From: Ceratorhiza oryzae-sativae
Taxonomy: Eukaryota; Basidiomycota; Agaricomycetes; Cantharellales; Ceratobasidiaceae
DNA: 64,000 nt
Direction of reading: 5' to 3'
Assembly (NCBI GenBank): GCA_030998015.1
Contig: JARWMV010000232.1
Span: forward strand, 2,418,001 to 2,482,000
Positions 46,135 to 56,134 of the stretch are shown piece after piece (within the stretch, counting starts at the first letter, position 1; the number at the start of each line of letters is the position of its first letter). The position numbers were made by a program, and so were the translations under genes. The notes below the pieces were generated by a model that saw only the letters and a list, made by a program, of their open reading frames with translations, was not told the origin of the DNA and searched no databases.

Positions 46135-48223
46135 TCAAGAGTCAGACACAACCTGCTTTATGAGTTTGCGTACGCGATCGACATTTGTGTTCGGCTGATA
46201 GAAATAGTTTACCCAGGAAGCATGGGGGTGTCTCGAGTTCTGTAAGATTTTGTTATTATGGAAAGGAAATTTAGCAAAACGGATTAATCACCCTTTGACT
46301 CAGCTCCCTAAGAAAAGCTGTATTGGGAGTACCAAGATCTCGATAAAGCTTCCATGCGTAGAAACGATGAAGGTAATTCTGATCAACTATCGTAAATGCA
46401 TGCCTTTGATTCGTGGCTGAAATTGGAGGCCCCATCGGAACCGCAGGAGGTAGTGGATCGCGAGCAGCTGCAATGATCTCGTCATCTGTGAGCGGTTCCG
46501 TCTCTCGTGAGAGTTCCAATGAACTGAGTTCATTGTCAGACATGCTGACTGCAAAGTCATCAACTGCAACAATCCTGTTCTCCTTGATGCATTCATGGAT
46601 CCAGGCGATTGGAACGGCCACCCGACCCGCCGCGTCTGCAACAGCAAGTATCTCAAGGTACTGAGATCCGGTCTTCGAGACGATCACATAAGTTGCCTCC
46701 TCCATGAGGGGCACCACCTGTCCACCGTAGCGCTGTTGCGGGGCATTAATGTGGCCAAAAATTACTTTAGGCAATCATCTTACCTTGATTAACCTTACGA
46801 CTCCACCTCTGTCTGGGAGGTCCACCTGTAGCAAAAATGGCGTTGGCCTGTTGAATTCCGTAAAAAGCTGTTTGCCTGCTACGCTTGGGGTGCTGGGCGC
46901 TGGATTAGAAGTCCCCTCTACAGGGGTTGTCATAGTTGTATTTAGGTCATCCGTGGAGCGCGAATAGACGATTGCTCCCGGGGCGGGAACAAGGACGGAA
47001 GGGACTTTGGATCGAATACCACGCTGCATACCATTGCTCAGCTTGCGTCGCTTATGACTATGCTCTGACGAGCCTCCGGAGGGGTCATTCGACGGGCGGG
47101 GACGTCTAGCCAGAGGCTCATATCGACGTTCGGGCGTAGATATTACGTCGAGTGGGTCCTGTGAACCACCTGGTTGAGGACCCATGATAGATTTAGGCAG
47201 AGGGCTCCGGGTCATGTTGATGGGCAACTCAGAGCCCTGCTTTAACCGCTGCCATTGTTCGTGAGCGGAAATATACAAGGCCGCGAGTGTCGGGTCGTTT
47301 GGTATTTGCCCATACGCTGATATTTGAATTTCCGGTTCACCAGAGGCGCTAGTGCCGCCCGAGTATAGAGGTACACGAGAATTCTGAGGTGTAATGGAAC
47401 TAGTTTCTGCGATAGGAGCAGGCGGTAACGGTACGCCGAAACTGTGAGGCGATTTGGATTTCGTTCGTGAGGGCGTGCCAGTCGAAGCAGGTAGCTCAGA
47501 GTGACCACGTTTGACCAGTGGGTCAGGAGATGGTCGAATAATAGGTCTAAAATATTGAGCAAACGCGCACATCCCGATATCGAGGACTCACTTGATATCT
47601 AGCGGTTCCTGAGATGTTTTTGGCGTGGGCTGGTTGGCGTGTTCAGTCGGTTCTTCATCGGTGTACAGACTTTCGTCCACAATTTCTGGGTCCTCGATAC
47701 GCAGAGACCCCCATTTGTGCTCTGATCCTAACAACCTTCCCGCGCTGGGTAGTCGATAACATGAGCGCTCGTCATATGTGTTATACAGATGCAACTCACC
47801 TGACGCAGGCATCCACCCACTCGACAAAGAGCACAACCGAGGTCTTGCACATGTCGCGGGCACGTTGCCGCGAGGCAGGAGCCTCTGCATCTAATATCTT
47901 CAGTGTAAATAAGCGTATGGCGCGTAGAGACAACGTAGTGTACCTATAAGTATAATGTCTGCACTGGTATCTTGGGAACTGATGCCACCACCGTTTGACT
48001 AAAACCGGTTTCGTCTGAACACGGGCCGGCAGGAACAAAGACAATGACTGACCCGGATGTTTTTGAGCAGCGCAGCCCTGCCCTTGCATGAGGAGTCGAC
48101 AAAGATGGCCAAAGGGAGACCGTCGTCTGTTTTGAAGATTGGCGCCATTGGATGGCCGTTGTGGAGGAATGCGCGATCAGGAGCGAAACCCTGAGCAATG
48201 AAGGACCAAACACGTGATGACAT
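46135..48223 (-). CDS. RAP1-like telomere protein with BRCT and Myb-type domains
   Basis: Seven exons (48223-48053, 47998-47944, 47890-47800, 47735-47592, 47546-46784, 46732-46292, 46239-46135) sum to 590 codons, 589 aa. The N-terminal part fits a BRCT domain: PLAIFVDSSCKGRAALLKNI, then GGGISSQDTSADIILI and SVVLFVEWVDACV. A long Ser/Pro-rich linker follows, then a second BRCT-like part (RYGGQVVPLMEEATYVIVSK, VAVPIAWIHECIKENRIV). The C-terminus is a Rap1-Myb-like helical unit: TIVDQNYLHRFYAWKLYRDL and RHPHASWVNYFYQPNTNVDR. This order suggests a Rap1/TERF2IP homolog acting at telomeres in the shelterin complex (inference from architecture). Its start lies only 72 bp from the divergent SER3 start. 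Confidence 0.75.
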
Positions 48224-48267
48224 GATGGCGAGCTCACTGAAAACCTCAAAAGCCGCCAGAATCCGAT

Positions 48268-48273
48268 TGACTC
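48268..48273 (+). promoter_or_regulatory. Gcn4-type TGACTC site before SER3
   Basis: TGACTC, 28 bp before the SER3 ATG in the 72-bp divergent promoter. A CACGTG lies a little further upstream, inside exon 1 of the divergent gene (48211-48216). Confidence 0.4.
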
Positions 48274-48295
48274 GAGCCAGCTCTCTTCGTCCACC

Positions 48296-49781
48296 ATGTC
48301 CACTCCAATCTCTATCCCACGTCCCAACCAAGCTCGCTACGATGAGCAGAGCGTGTCCTCGTCGCCGCCGATACCCCGCCATCGTGGCTCGGAGTTCTCC
48401 ACCAGCCCCCTCCAGTCGTCTCCCTCGTTCGCCTATGCTGGACCGGGGGTAAGCACACGCCCAAAGGTCTTGAAGCCCTTCGCGACCGAAGAGCTTCGTC
48501 TTCTGCTCTTGGAGAACATCAGCCAGGATGCTGTCAGCGCATTCAAAGAGCTTGGCTTTCAGGTGGACTTTCACAAAAAGGCGTTCTCCGAGGCAGAGCT
48601 GCTCGACACCATCGGAAAATACCATGCTATTGGCATCCGCAGCAAGACCAAGCTCACAGCCAACGTCCTCAAAGCTGCAAACAAAGTGAGCACGCATTGC
48701 TCTCGCTTTACTTTCAAGTTACTCATTGAGAGGCCTCACACAGCTCCTGGCTATTGGCTGCTTCTGTATAGGTACCAACCAAGTAGACCTCGAAACCGCC
48801 GCCCGCGCCGGGATCCCCGTGTTCAACTCCCCCTTCTCTAATTCTCGTTCAGTCGCCGAGCTCGTCATAGCTGAAATCATCGCGCTGTCCCGTCAGCTCT
48901 GCGACCGTGCGGGCGAAATGCGTGCTGGGATATGGAACAAGGTCTCGGCCGGCTGCTGGGAGATCCGTGGCAAGACGGTTGGCATCGTAGGCTACGGCCA
49001 CATCGGGTCGCAGCTCTCGGTGCTGGCTGAGGCATTTGGCATGCGCGTCGTCTACTACGACGTCCTGAATCTCATGCCACTTGGCACTGCAACACAGGTC
49101 CAGGACCTCGACTCGCTGCTTAGCCAGTCTGACTTTGTCACTCTCCATGTGCCTGAACTTCCGGAAACGACGGGTATGATTGGGGAGAAACAACTCTCAC
49201 GCATGCGTCGAGGCTCATACCTCATCAATAATGCGCGTGGAAAGGTTGTCGACATTCCTGCGCTCATCGATGCCCTCGAATCGAAGAAGCTTGCCGGCGC
49301 GGCCCTAGATGTGTTCCCTGTCGAGCCAGGAGGAAACGGTCAGACGTTTGACGATCAGCTGAACAGTTGGTCGTCTCGACTGCGTGCGCTCCCTAACGTC
49401 ATTCTCACGCCGCATATTGGAGGAAGCACAGAGGAAGCCCAACGCATGATTGGGTTTGAAGTGTCGAGTGCTCTCGCTAGGTACCTTTCGTACGGAGCCA
49501 CCCTCGGCGCGGTCAACTTCCCAGAAGTCGACTTGCGAGCTATTACAGCGGAACAAGACTTTATCCGAGTTTGCTATGTCCATCACAACCAGCCTGGTGT
49601 TCTCCGGCAACTCAACGAAATTCTGAGTGATCACAATGTCGAGAAGCAGTATTCGGATTCCAAGGGCGACGTCGCGTACCTCATGGCGGATATTTCCAAA
49701 GTGAGCGAGGCGGATATTCAGGACATTCATGATCGCATCAGCCATACCAAGGCCAACATCATCACCCGCTTGCTCACATGA
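48296..49781 (+). CDS. SER3: D-3-phosphoglycerate dehydrogenase
   Basis: Two exons (48296-48685, 48744-49781) give 475 aa, like yeast Ser3/Ser33. It oxidises 3-phosphoglycerate to 3-phosphohydroxypyruvate with NAD+, the first step of serine synthesis. A Ser/Pro-rich N-terminal extension of about 55 residues precedes the catalytic domain. The NAD-binding loop is VGIVGYGHIGSQL; catalytic residues are Arg in INNARGKVVD, Glu in VFPVEPGGNG and His in LTPHIGGSTEEAQ. A C-terminal ACT domain (VCYVHHNQPGVLRQLNEILS) suggests feedback by serine. The intron removes a segment before LLAIGCFCIGTNQVDL. Confidence 0.96.
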
Positions 49782-49926
49782 GCTGAAACATTGTATATAG
49801 TGTGGTTGAAGCAGAAAATTAGATTTGTTGGAATCACTTGAATTATAAATTATGGGTACTCCGAATACATATCCGTTGACCAAGGGACAGGATGCGTATT
49901 TGGGAAACAAAACAGAAGAACCCAAC

Positions 49927-51323
49927 CTACTCTTCTTCAGGATCACCAATACCGTACGAGTGAATAGCAAACTGTGCCTCGCTCTCTGGCAAGCAAGGCG
50001 AGTCGTATATTTTGCAGATGCGAGTGTTTCCTCGGCCTTTTTTCAGCTGTAGACTATGCGAAATATTACCAGATTGAAGTTGGAAAACTACCTGAAACTT
50101 ACCGAGTCGTCGAGGCGTGAGCAATAATATTCCCTCCAATTGGCTTCACACCACCTCCAGCATATGGACCGGCAGCAGCATCGGGGGAAGACATAACTTG
50201 ATTCGTTATAACCACTGCAATACCAAACTGTTCGATTTCACGAAATGAGAAGAAATCAGGGCAAACAGCACCAAGGCAAACCTACTTCATCTGCCAAACG
50301 TTGCAGTACTCTCAGGAATTTACCGAGGTGCGCCTGCCGAGCCGACAGCTCCCACGACCGGAGAAATCGGTACGATAAAGATTCGTACAAGAATCAACGA
50401 TGAGCAGCGCGAACCTGTTGAGAAGAGTTATAGCTGGGAGATCAATCACCAGATCACTTGATCTCACCTAGACTGCGACATTAGGGCACTAGCCTGGACC
50501 AGAAGGGCGTTTTGATGATCTGCGTTATAGGCACGAGCGTATGCCACGTTCTGCAATACCTCTTCCCCGTCCAAACCAAGCCGCTCAGCGACCTGTAACA
50601 GTCGGACGGGTCGAAAACCACCCTCGGTATCAATATACATGCATTTGCCTTCCCCGCCTCCCATAGTTGAGGGTAGCTAAAGTACAAATTCAGTTTAGAA
50701 ACGGTGGGTAAACCTGAGGAGCGCAACACGTACCTGACATGTCACAGCGAGCGTGTGACAGATTTGCGACTTCCCAGTCCTGAACTCCCCGAAAAGCTCT
50801 GTGATCGAACCAGTCTCAATTCCACCTGTAGAATTACAGTTAGAGATCTACATTATTGGATCGTAAACGACGTACCTCCTAGGAGAGTATCGAGTTGTGT
50901 AGAGCCGGTAGTGATACAAACAAGTTCAGAGCGTAAATTGTGCACTTCGGTGGCCGTCACAAAGCCGAGAGGCACGATCTTGTGCGCTAGATAATCGATA
51001 TTAGTATAATTGAGTAGGAGAAATAAATGCACGAACTTTCCGCGAGGATGCGATCTGCCTTTTGCTCAGAAATGCCTTTGATAGCAATCAAGGTCTTTTT
51101 CGGTGTGTATGCAACCGCCTCCAGCGTAAAAAGCCCGGCAGTCTTGAGCTTCTCGCAATCCTGTGCTGAGATGCCGAATTGCTTTTCGCGGGTGATATGA
51201 GTAACCGGGTAGCATCGAAAAAGTCATGCCACCAACCTGCAGAGCCTCCACGACCTTGGGCCCGGACATGACATCGTCTTGCTCGCCTGCATCAGGGTTT
51301 GAATTCTGGGAGGCTTGAGACAT
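49927..51323 (-). CDS. RAD51: DNA recombinase Rad51
   Basis: Eight exons (51323-51237, 51181-51037, 50986-50876, 50826-50734, 50676-50468, 50414-50286, 50227-50103, 50053-49927) give 341 aa, the usual length. The N-terminal helix-hairpin-helix part is [18 protein letters not shown]; Walker A is GEFRTGKSQ, Walker B is ALLIVDS, and the L2/C-terminal part reads [35 protein letters not shown]. Rad51 forms filaments on single-stranded DNA for homologous recombination. It is Rad51 rather than Dmc1 by the N-terminal sequence and the [14 protein letters not shown] ending, but I have not aligned both. The start [17 protein letters not shown] is chosen; the frame is open further upstream. Confidence 0.94.
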
Positions 51324-51415
51324 TGTGTTAGAGGGACGCGATGAGTAGACTGTGGTGGCACGCTGCAGACCTGTGGCGATCGGCCTTGGAGATGTGTTTG
51401 GCTCCACGCGCCAAA

Positions 51416-51425
51416 GTCACATGAC
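51416..51425. promoter_or_regulatory. GTCACATGAC box upstream of RAD51
   Basis: The same 10-mer as upstream of HIS7 and of the complex I subunit gene, about 93 bp before the RAD51 ATG. Confidence 0.45.
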
Positions 51426-51509
51426 ATCGGGGATAGAGACCGGTCGAATTTCCAAGACTTTGAGTCACCCAGAGTTAAATGCACAAAATCATGCACGGCT
51501 AGTACAACA

Positions 51510-52589
51510 CTACGCATGAGTAACACCGGTATCAACACTTTGATCTACAACCACTTCCATCCCCAGCGGAACAACCAAGCCGTGAGGAGTTTTTGGACCA
51601 AGTTCCCTCTCAAACCATTCTGCCGCTTCAATATCCATAATCACTCGTTTCCACTTCAAAATGTCGTATACCGTTACGTTTGAGGCCTTTCCGCACATCA
51701 GAGACTGGATATTCCCGCTGGCCTTGTCGAGAGCACTCGGGATAGTCTCCTTGCCGGTGACAAATAGCGTTCGGTCCGTCCATCCAAGCTGTCTAACCCG
51801 AGCCCACAGATCTTTCGTCTTTGGCGACTCCCATTCGAGAGTTTCGACTGCACCAAGTTGGCCTTCTTTGAGCTTGGCACTTAGTGCAATCCGCATACCC
51901 AGCTCTCGGACTTTGCGGGGCAAAAGAGTTGCAAAATCGCGGGGTTTTGGTCCAAACGCAGTTCCTCCGCCTCGGATCGACGGCGAACGAATATCTCCGA
52001 GTCGGGCGCGACCAGTTCCCTTCTGCTGCCTGATCTTTCGATTCGATCCTCTGACTTCTGCTCGAGTTTTTGTGCTAGCCGTGCCCTGGCGAAGACCGTC
52101 CAGGTGATGAACAACGCATGCATGAAGGATATCGCGGCGCATGCTGTGTCCGAAGACATATTGGGATAATGGAATGGCGAAATCCGACGCATTTGGTTTA
52201 GAGTCGTAGTCTGGCAACAAAGTTGACATGGTCAAGTATATGGGCTTGCGTTCGATGGGCAGCGCTACAACCAGGGACTCCCCAGTTCAGAAAGTCGATA
52301 GCAGAAAATCGATACACTTACCCTGGATGGGTTCATTAACAATACTTTCCACATCCAGCGGTGCGATATCCCCTTCTGACGATAGCCATTCTACTACGGG
52401 GTCAGTGATGTCTTGTCCTCCATCTACCACAATCGATTTAGGTGCATCAGACGAAGTTGACGAGTAACGAAGGCTAGAGTATTGCGTCCTCGGCTGCCAT
52501 ACAGATAGTTGGATTTAGTGAAGCTTTTTTATTTGAATGAAACATACTGCTTGCTTCAATGAGCCCCTCAGGAACACATGTCTCAACAT
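51510..52589 (-). CDS. Mitochondrial large-subunit ribosomal protein uL4m
   Basis: Three exons (52589-52548, 52493-52322, 52264-51510) give 322 aa. The first exon encodes only MLRHVFLRGSLKQA, a matrix-targeting presequence. The uL4 domain is recognised by KTRAEVRGSNRKIRQQKGTG, ARLGDIRSPSIRGGGTAFGP and RDFATLLPRKVRELGMRIAL, the loop that reaches into the exit tunnel in uL4 proteins. Yeast counterpart: YML6. Its promoter region faces RPS16 (333 bp between starts). Confidence 0.94.
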
Positions 52590-52635
52590 TTTAACTGCGA
52601 GGAAGGCGAAAGTCTGGGCCGAGTGTGAGAAGACA

Positions 52636-52642
52636 TCACGTG
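52636..52642. promoter_or_regulatory. TCACGTG E-box between uL4m and RPS16
   Basis: Lies about 47 bp upstream of the uL4m start and 280 bp upstream of the RPS16 start, in the shared divergent promoter. Confidence 0.35.
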
Positions 52643-52921
52643 TCCCGGATGTAAACTCTCCGAGTGGACAACGCACAAGGCTGTATCAACGACGCCCTCG
52701 AGCCTCAAGACGTGAGTGTTGCTGTCGCTATGTTTAATATTTCTGCATTCCGTGCTACTTTGCCAGCTCTCTGCATATTTTATTAAACCAGATGGACGGA
52801 TTTTGGGTGGATGGAATCCGGGCTGGCAGATGGATTGATTTTGTCCTAGAACTATCAACTGACTTGTATGCCCCACCTCCTTAGCCCGATAGCTGCACAA
52901 TTGCACCAGCCCCTTCCAATA

Positions 52922-53460
52922 ATGAGCAAGCAGGCAGTTCAAACATTTGGCAAAAAGAAGGTGTGTGTCTGTGTCATTTTGTCTCCAACTATCTGAGCTC
53001 ACCCTGCTACCAAAGACTGCGACAGCAGTCGCTCACGCGCGCGAGGGACGCGGCCTTCTCCGCATCAATGGATCTCCTATTGACCTCGTTCGCCCCGAAA
53101 TCCTCCGTTACAAGGTGTACGAGCCCGTACTAGTTGTTGGCGAGGACCGATTCTCGACTGTTGATATCCGTGTCCGCGTCAAGGGTGGAGGACACACCTC
53201 TCAGATCTACGCTATCCGCCAGGCTATCGCCAAGGCCATTGTTGCGTATTATGCCAAGTACCACGATGCGGCAAGCGCGCTCGAGCTGAAGAAGCTCTTG
53301 GTCACCTATGACAGGTCGCTATTGATCGCAGACCCCAGGCGGATGGAGCCGAAGAAGTTCGGTGGAGGAGGTGCGCGTGCGCGCAGGCAAAAGAGGTATG
53401 TCCATGCCATTCTAGTCAGCTTACAGGTTTTAACTTGTTCTTTCATTCAGCTACCGTTAA
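52922..53460 (+). CDS. RPS16: 40S ribosomal protein S16 (uS9)
   Basis: Exons 52922-52960, 53016-53395 and 53451-53460 give 142 aa (yeast 143). The start [60 protein letters not shown] and the end [11 protein letters not shown] match eukaryotic uS9; the conserved C-terminal tail SYR reaches the P-site tRNA. The last exon has only 10 nt and codes for the final Ser-Tyr-Arg-stop, whose Ser codon spans the intron. Confidence 0.97.
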
Positions 53461-54355
53461 ATTGTGGCTATTGTATTTTACTTCGCATGCTGTCTCCTGT
53501 GTCTATCACATGCACCTTGTTCAATTCTACTGGCAACGTATATGAAGATGTTTGCGTCACAAAAGCATTCGTCGTAAGATTCAACCATGTTAATCTCGTT
53601 ATTCCGAGCACTCGAATACGAGTGACGACGACACCGCGTGCCACATTTTTTTAGCACTTCAACCAAAAGCACAATGGTTTATGTACGCTAAATGAGGACA
53701 ATTGGCACGCATTCACTTGACTCTAATGTTACAGATTTTATCCACGTTCTCCCATTACCGAACATTGGATACTAACCCATGTTGATTCCCATTGGAAAAG
53801 CAGAAAGAGCTCAACTTGATGTCACGGAATACTATCTTGATGAGCCTTGGGCTAGAATTTTAGCAGTTCATGTAAAATTAGAGACAGACAGAGACAGAGA
53901 AGGTGTACAAATTGAATGAGCAGAATCTCCCCGCAGAAGCAAGGTGATGGTCCCAGCGCGAGCCCTTTGGCTTGCCTGTCCCATAGTGCCTTTGATGAAG
54001 AGCAGGAGCGATCTTCAAGAAATTGGGTACTGCAGATAGCGAATGAGTATGAAGTCAGATCAGTCAGCTAATCCGAAAAAGGAACTTCAGCGTACAAGGC
54101 AATGGAGCATACACAGGATCATATTCATGGAATGATCTCATACTTCTACCCGGCTTGGTAAGAGGGCTACTTGAATAATTGGTCCGATTTTGGTTACACG
54201 TCGGCAGATGGGATCGAGCACAACAGGGAATATAATCGGGTGATACTAATAACACAATATAAGGGGAGACTAGGGAATCTGCATGGAATATCCGAGCAAC
54301 CCTCATAAAATCGTGAAAATTAATGAGAAACAATGGCCAAATTTGTGGCTTTTAG
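53461..54355. other. Convergent intergenic region
   Basis: About 900 bp between RPS16 and the aquaporin 3' end. No protein-like ORF, no repeat that I can see. Confidence 0.5.
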
Positions 54356-55667
54356 TTAAACCTCACGAACAATCCCACCAGACTTTGGCTCCCCGCTACC
54401 CGTGATATTACCATTTGTATAACCATTGGCATGACCTTGGGGTGCCCGTTGTTCTGGCCATCAGAGTAGCCATTCGTTGCAGGGCCCTGGCGGGAAAGGG
54501 TGTTAGAGAGGATGTTCGAGAGGGGGTCGGGAGGCGACATCTTGGGATCAGCCACGTCCTGGTCGGGGTTGAGGCGCCAGTACTTGATATGCTTGAGGAG
54601 CGAGTAGAAGAGGGTTGCGATCAAACTTCCAATGAAAGGACCGACCCAGTACTGGTATTATTCTTGGTATTGAATGATCGGCCAAAGGGTTAAACAGAGG
54701 AGACGTACCACCCAGTGTGTGCGATCAAAGCCAGAGACGACGGCAGGGCCAAATGCGCGAGCAGTGTTCATCGCAGCACCGGTGTAGATAACACCCCACA
54801 AGTGGCAGGCAAGAAGAGTTAGCCCGATGCCAATCTGTACTACATATCAGTAAACGGACAACAATTGCAACATTAACGACCGACAGGCGCAAATGGAGTG
54901 CTTCTGTGTTTCTCAGCTGCCAGCATTAGAACGGCCAACACCAGCTATCATAGCATCATGTGTCAGTAGATTGTGGTGCCTAGGCTCGGCTGACGACTGC
55001 AGTTGTGAGGAAAGCCTCGATAAAGACGGCCTGGGCAGCGTTGACACCTGGGTGGGTGAAGGGCTGAGCAGAGGATTGTCAGATGTAACGATAAGGGTGG
55101 GCGTGCTTTTGGCTCACGTTACTACGAGAGGCCCAGGGAGCAATGCGAGGAGCAATGCCGAAGCAACAATTCCTCCAGCCATCTGAGCGATACAGTAAAG
55201 TACAAAGCGGACCGGACCAATAGCACCAATTAGGAGTAGGGCGGTTGAGACCGCCGGGTTGAAGACGCCGCCAGTAACCCTAGAAGTGCGATGAGCGCCT
55301 CACTCCAGACTGAAAACCTCAATACATACCGGAAGAAGAACCACACAGAAACGAGCAGAGACAGGCCCATCGAGACGGAGATATACAGCAACTGCTCGAT
55401 CGACGCGACTTGATTGACGGACTGGGCGCCACCAGCTGTTCCAGCATCACCATTGGCTGCTGCTGCGAGAGAGGACTTGTTGGAAAAGGCGGCGGCCTGG
55501 ATGCCTCCAAGCCCGAGCAACAAGAACAGGATCTATGCGAGCGATTCAGTGAAACAAGGCTCTGATGGATTATCAAGACGTACCGTGCCGATGAACTCGA
55601 GAATAGCAGCATGGGCATCCTCCCGGAGAGTGCCAAACAGCGATCTGGAGTCATTTTTCATCTTCAT
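54356..55667 (-). CDS. Aquaporin (MIP family)
   Basis: Seven exons (55667-55584, 55532-55330, 55279-55123, 55063-54995, 54944-54885, 54834-54709, 54651-54356) with one base added at 54439-54442 give 331 aa. It starts MKMKNDSRSLFGTLREDAHA and has six helices. The first pore motif is VTGGVFNPAVSTA; the second is GAAMNTARAFGPAVVSGFD, with Asn-Thr-Ala in place of Asn-Pro-Ala while the filter Arg is kept. Aquaporins pass water and sometimes small solutes. The tail is Asn/Gly-rich: in the present frame it ends VGLFVRFN at 54352, but with one more C in a C4 tract it reads GHANGYTNGNITGSGEPKSG and ends at 54356, which continues the Asn-Gly repeats and seems right. Confidence 0.9.
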
Positions 55668-56134
55668 ATTTGAGGATGCCTAGAAAGAAACAGAAAACAA
55701 ATGGAGGGGATGGCGGAGTTCAGCTCCCAGATGCGGTGCGGTTTTATGGTCCGCACGATGGTTCAGTCGCTTGCCCGCGTCCTACGTCAGAGGTATGACG
55801 CAAGGTTCTGGGCTCCGGTGGGTTTTTTGCGGATGGCACCATCACAGCAAGACCCCAAGGGACCAGACAGCCAACGGGCCCGAGCAGGTAATCCACGCCT
55901 AGTTACGCTCACACCCACGGCAACGTGGGATATATGCCATGGTCCTTCACGCTCCCAGTCCTCTGTGTGCATCGAGCGTCATACGGGACCATGCTCACAC
56001 CCGACCCCGTTGTGCAAATGAACACATTTTCTTCGTACGAGTTTTGGTGGCAACCAAAGCGCCGGAGTGACCTCATCCTGGTCCCGATCAAAGGGGCTTC
56101 TAATGAATTACTCGATATAGACACAGCACTTAGT
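55668..56134. other. Intergenic region upstream of the aquaporin gene
   Basis: Promoter of the aquaporin gene and 3' flank of ESF1. No convincing ORF on either strand. Confidence 0.45.
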
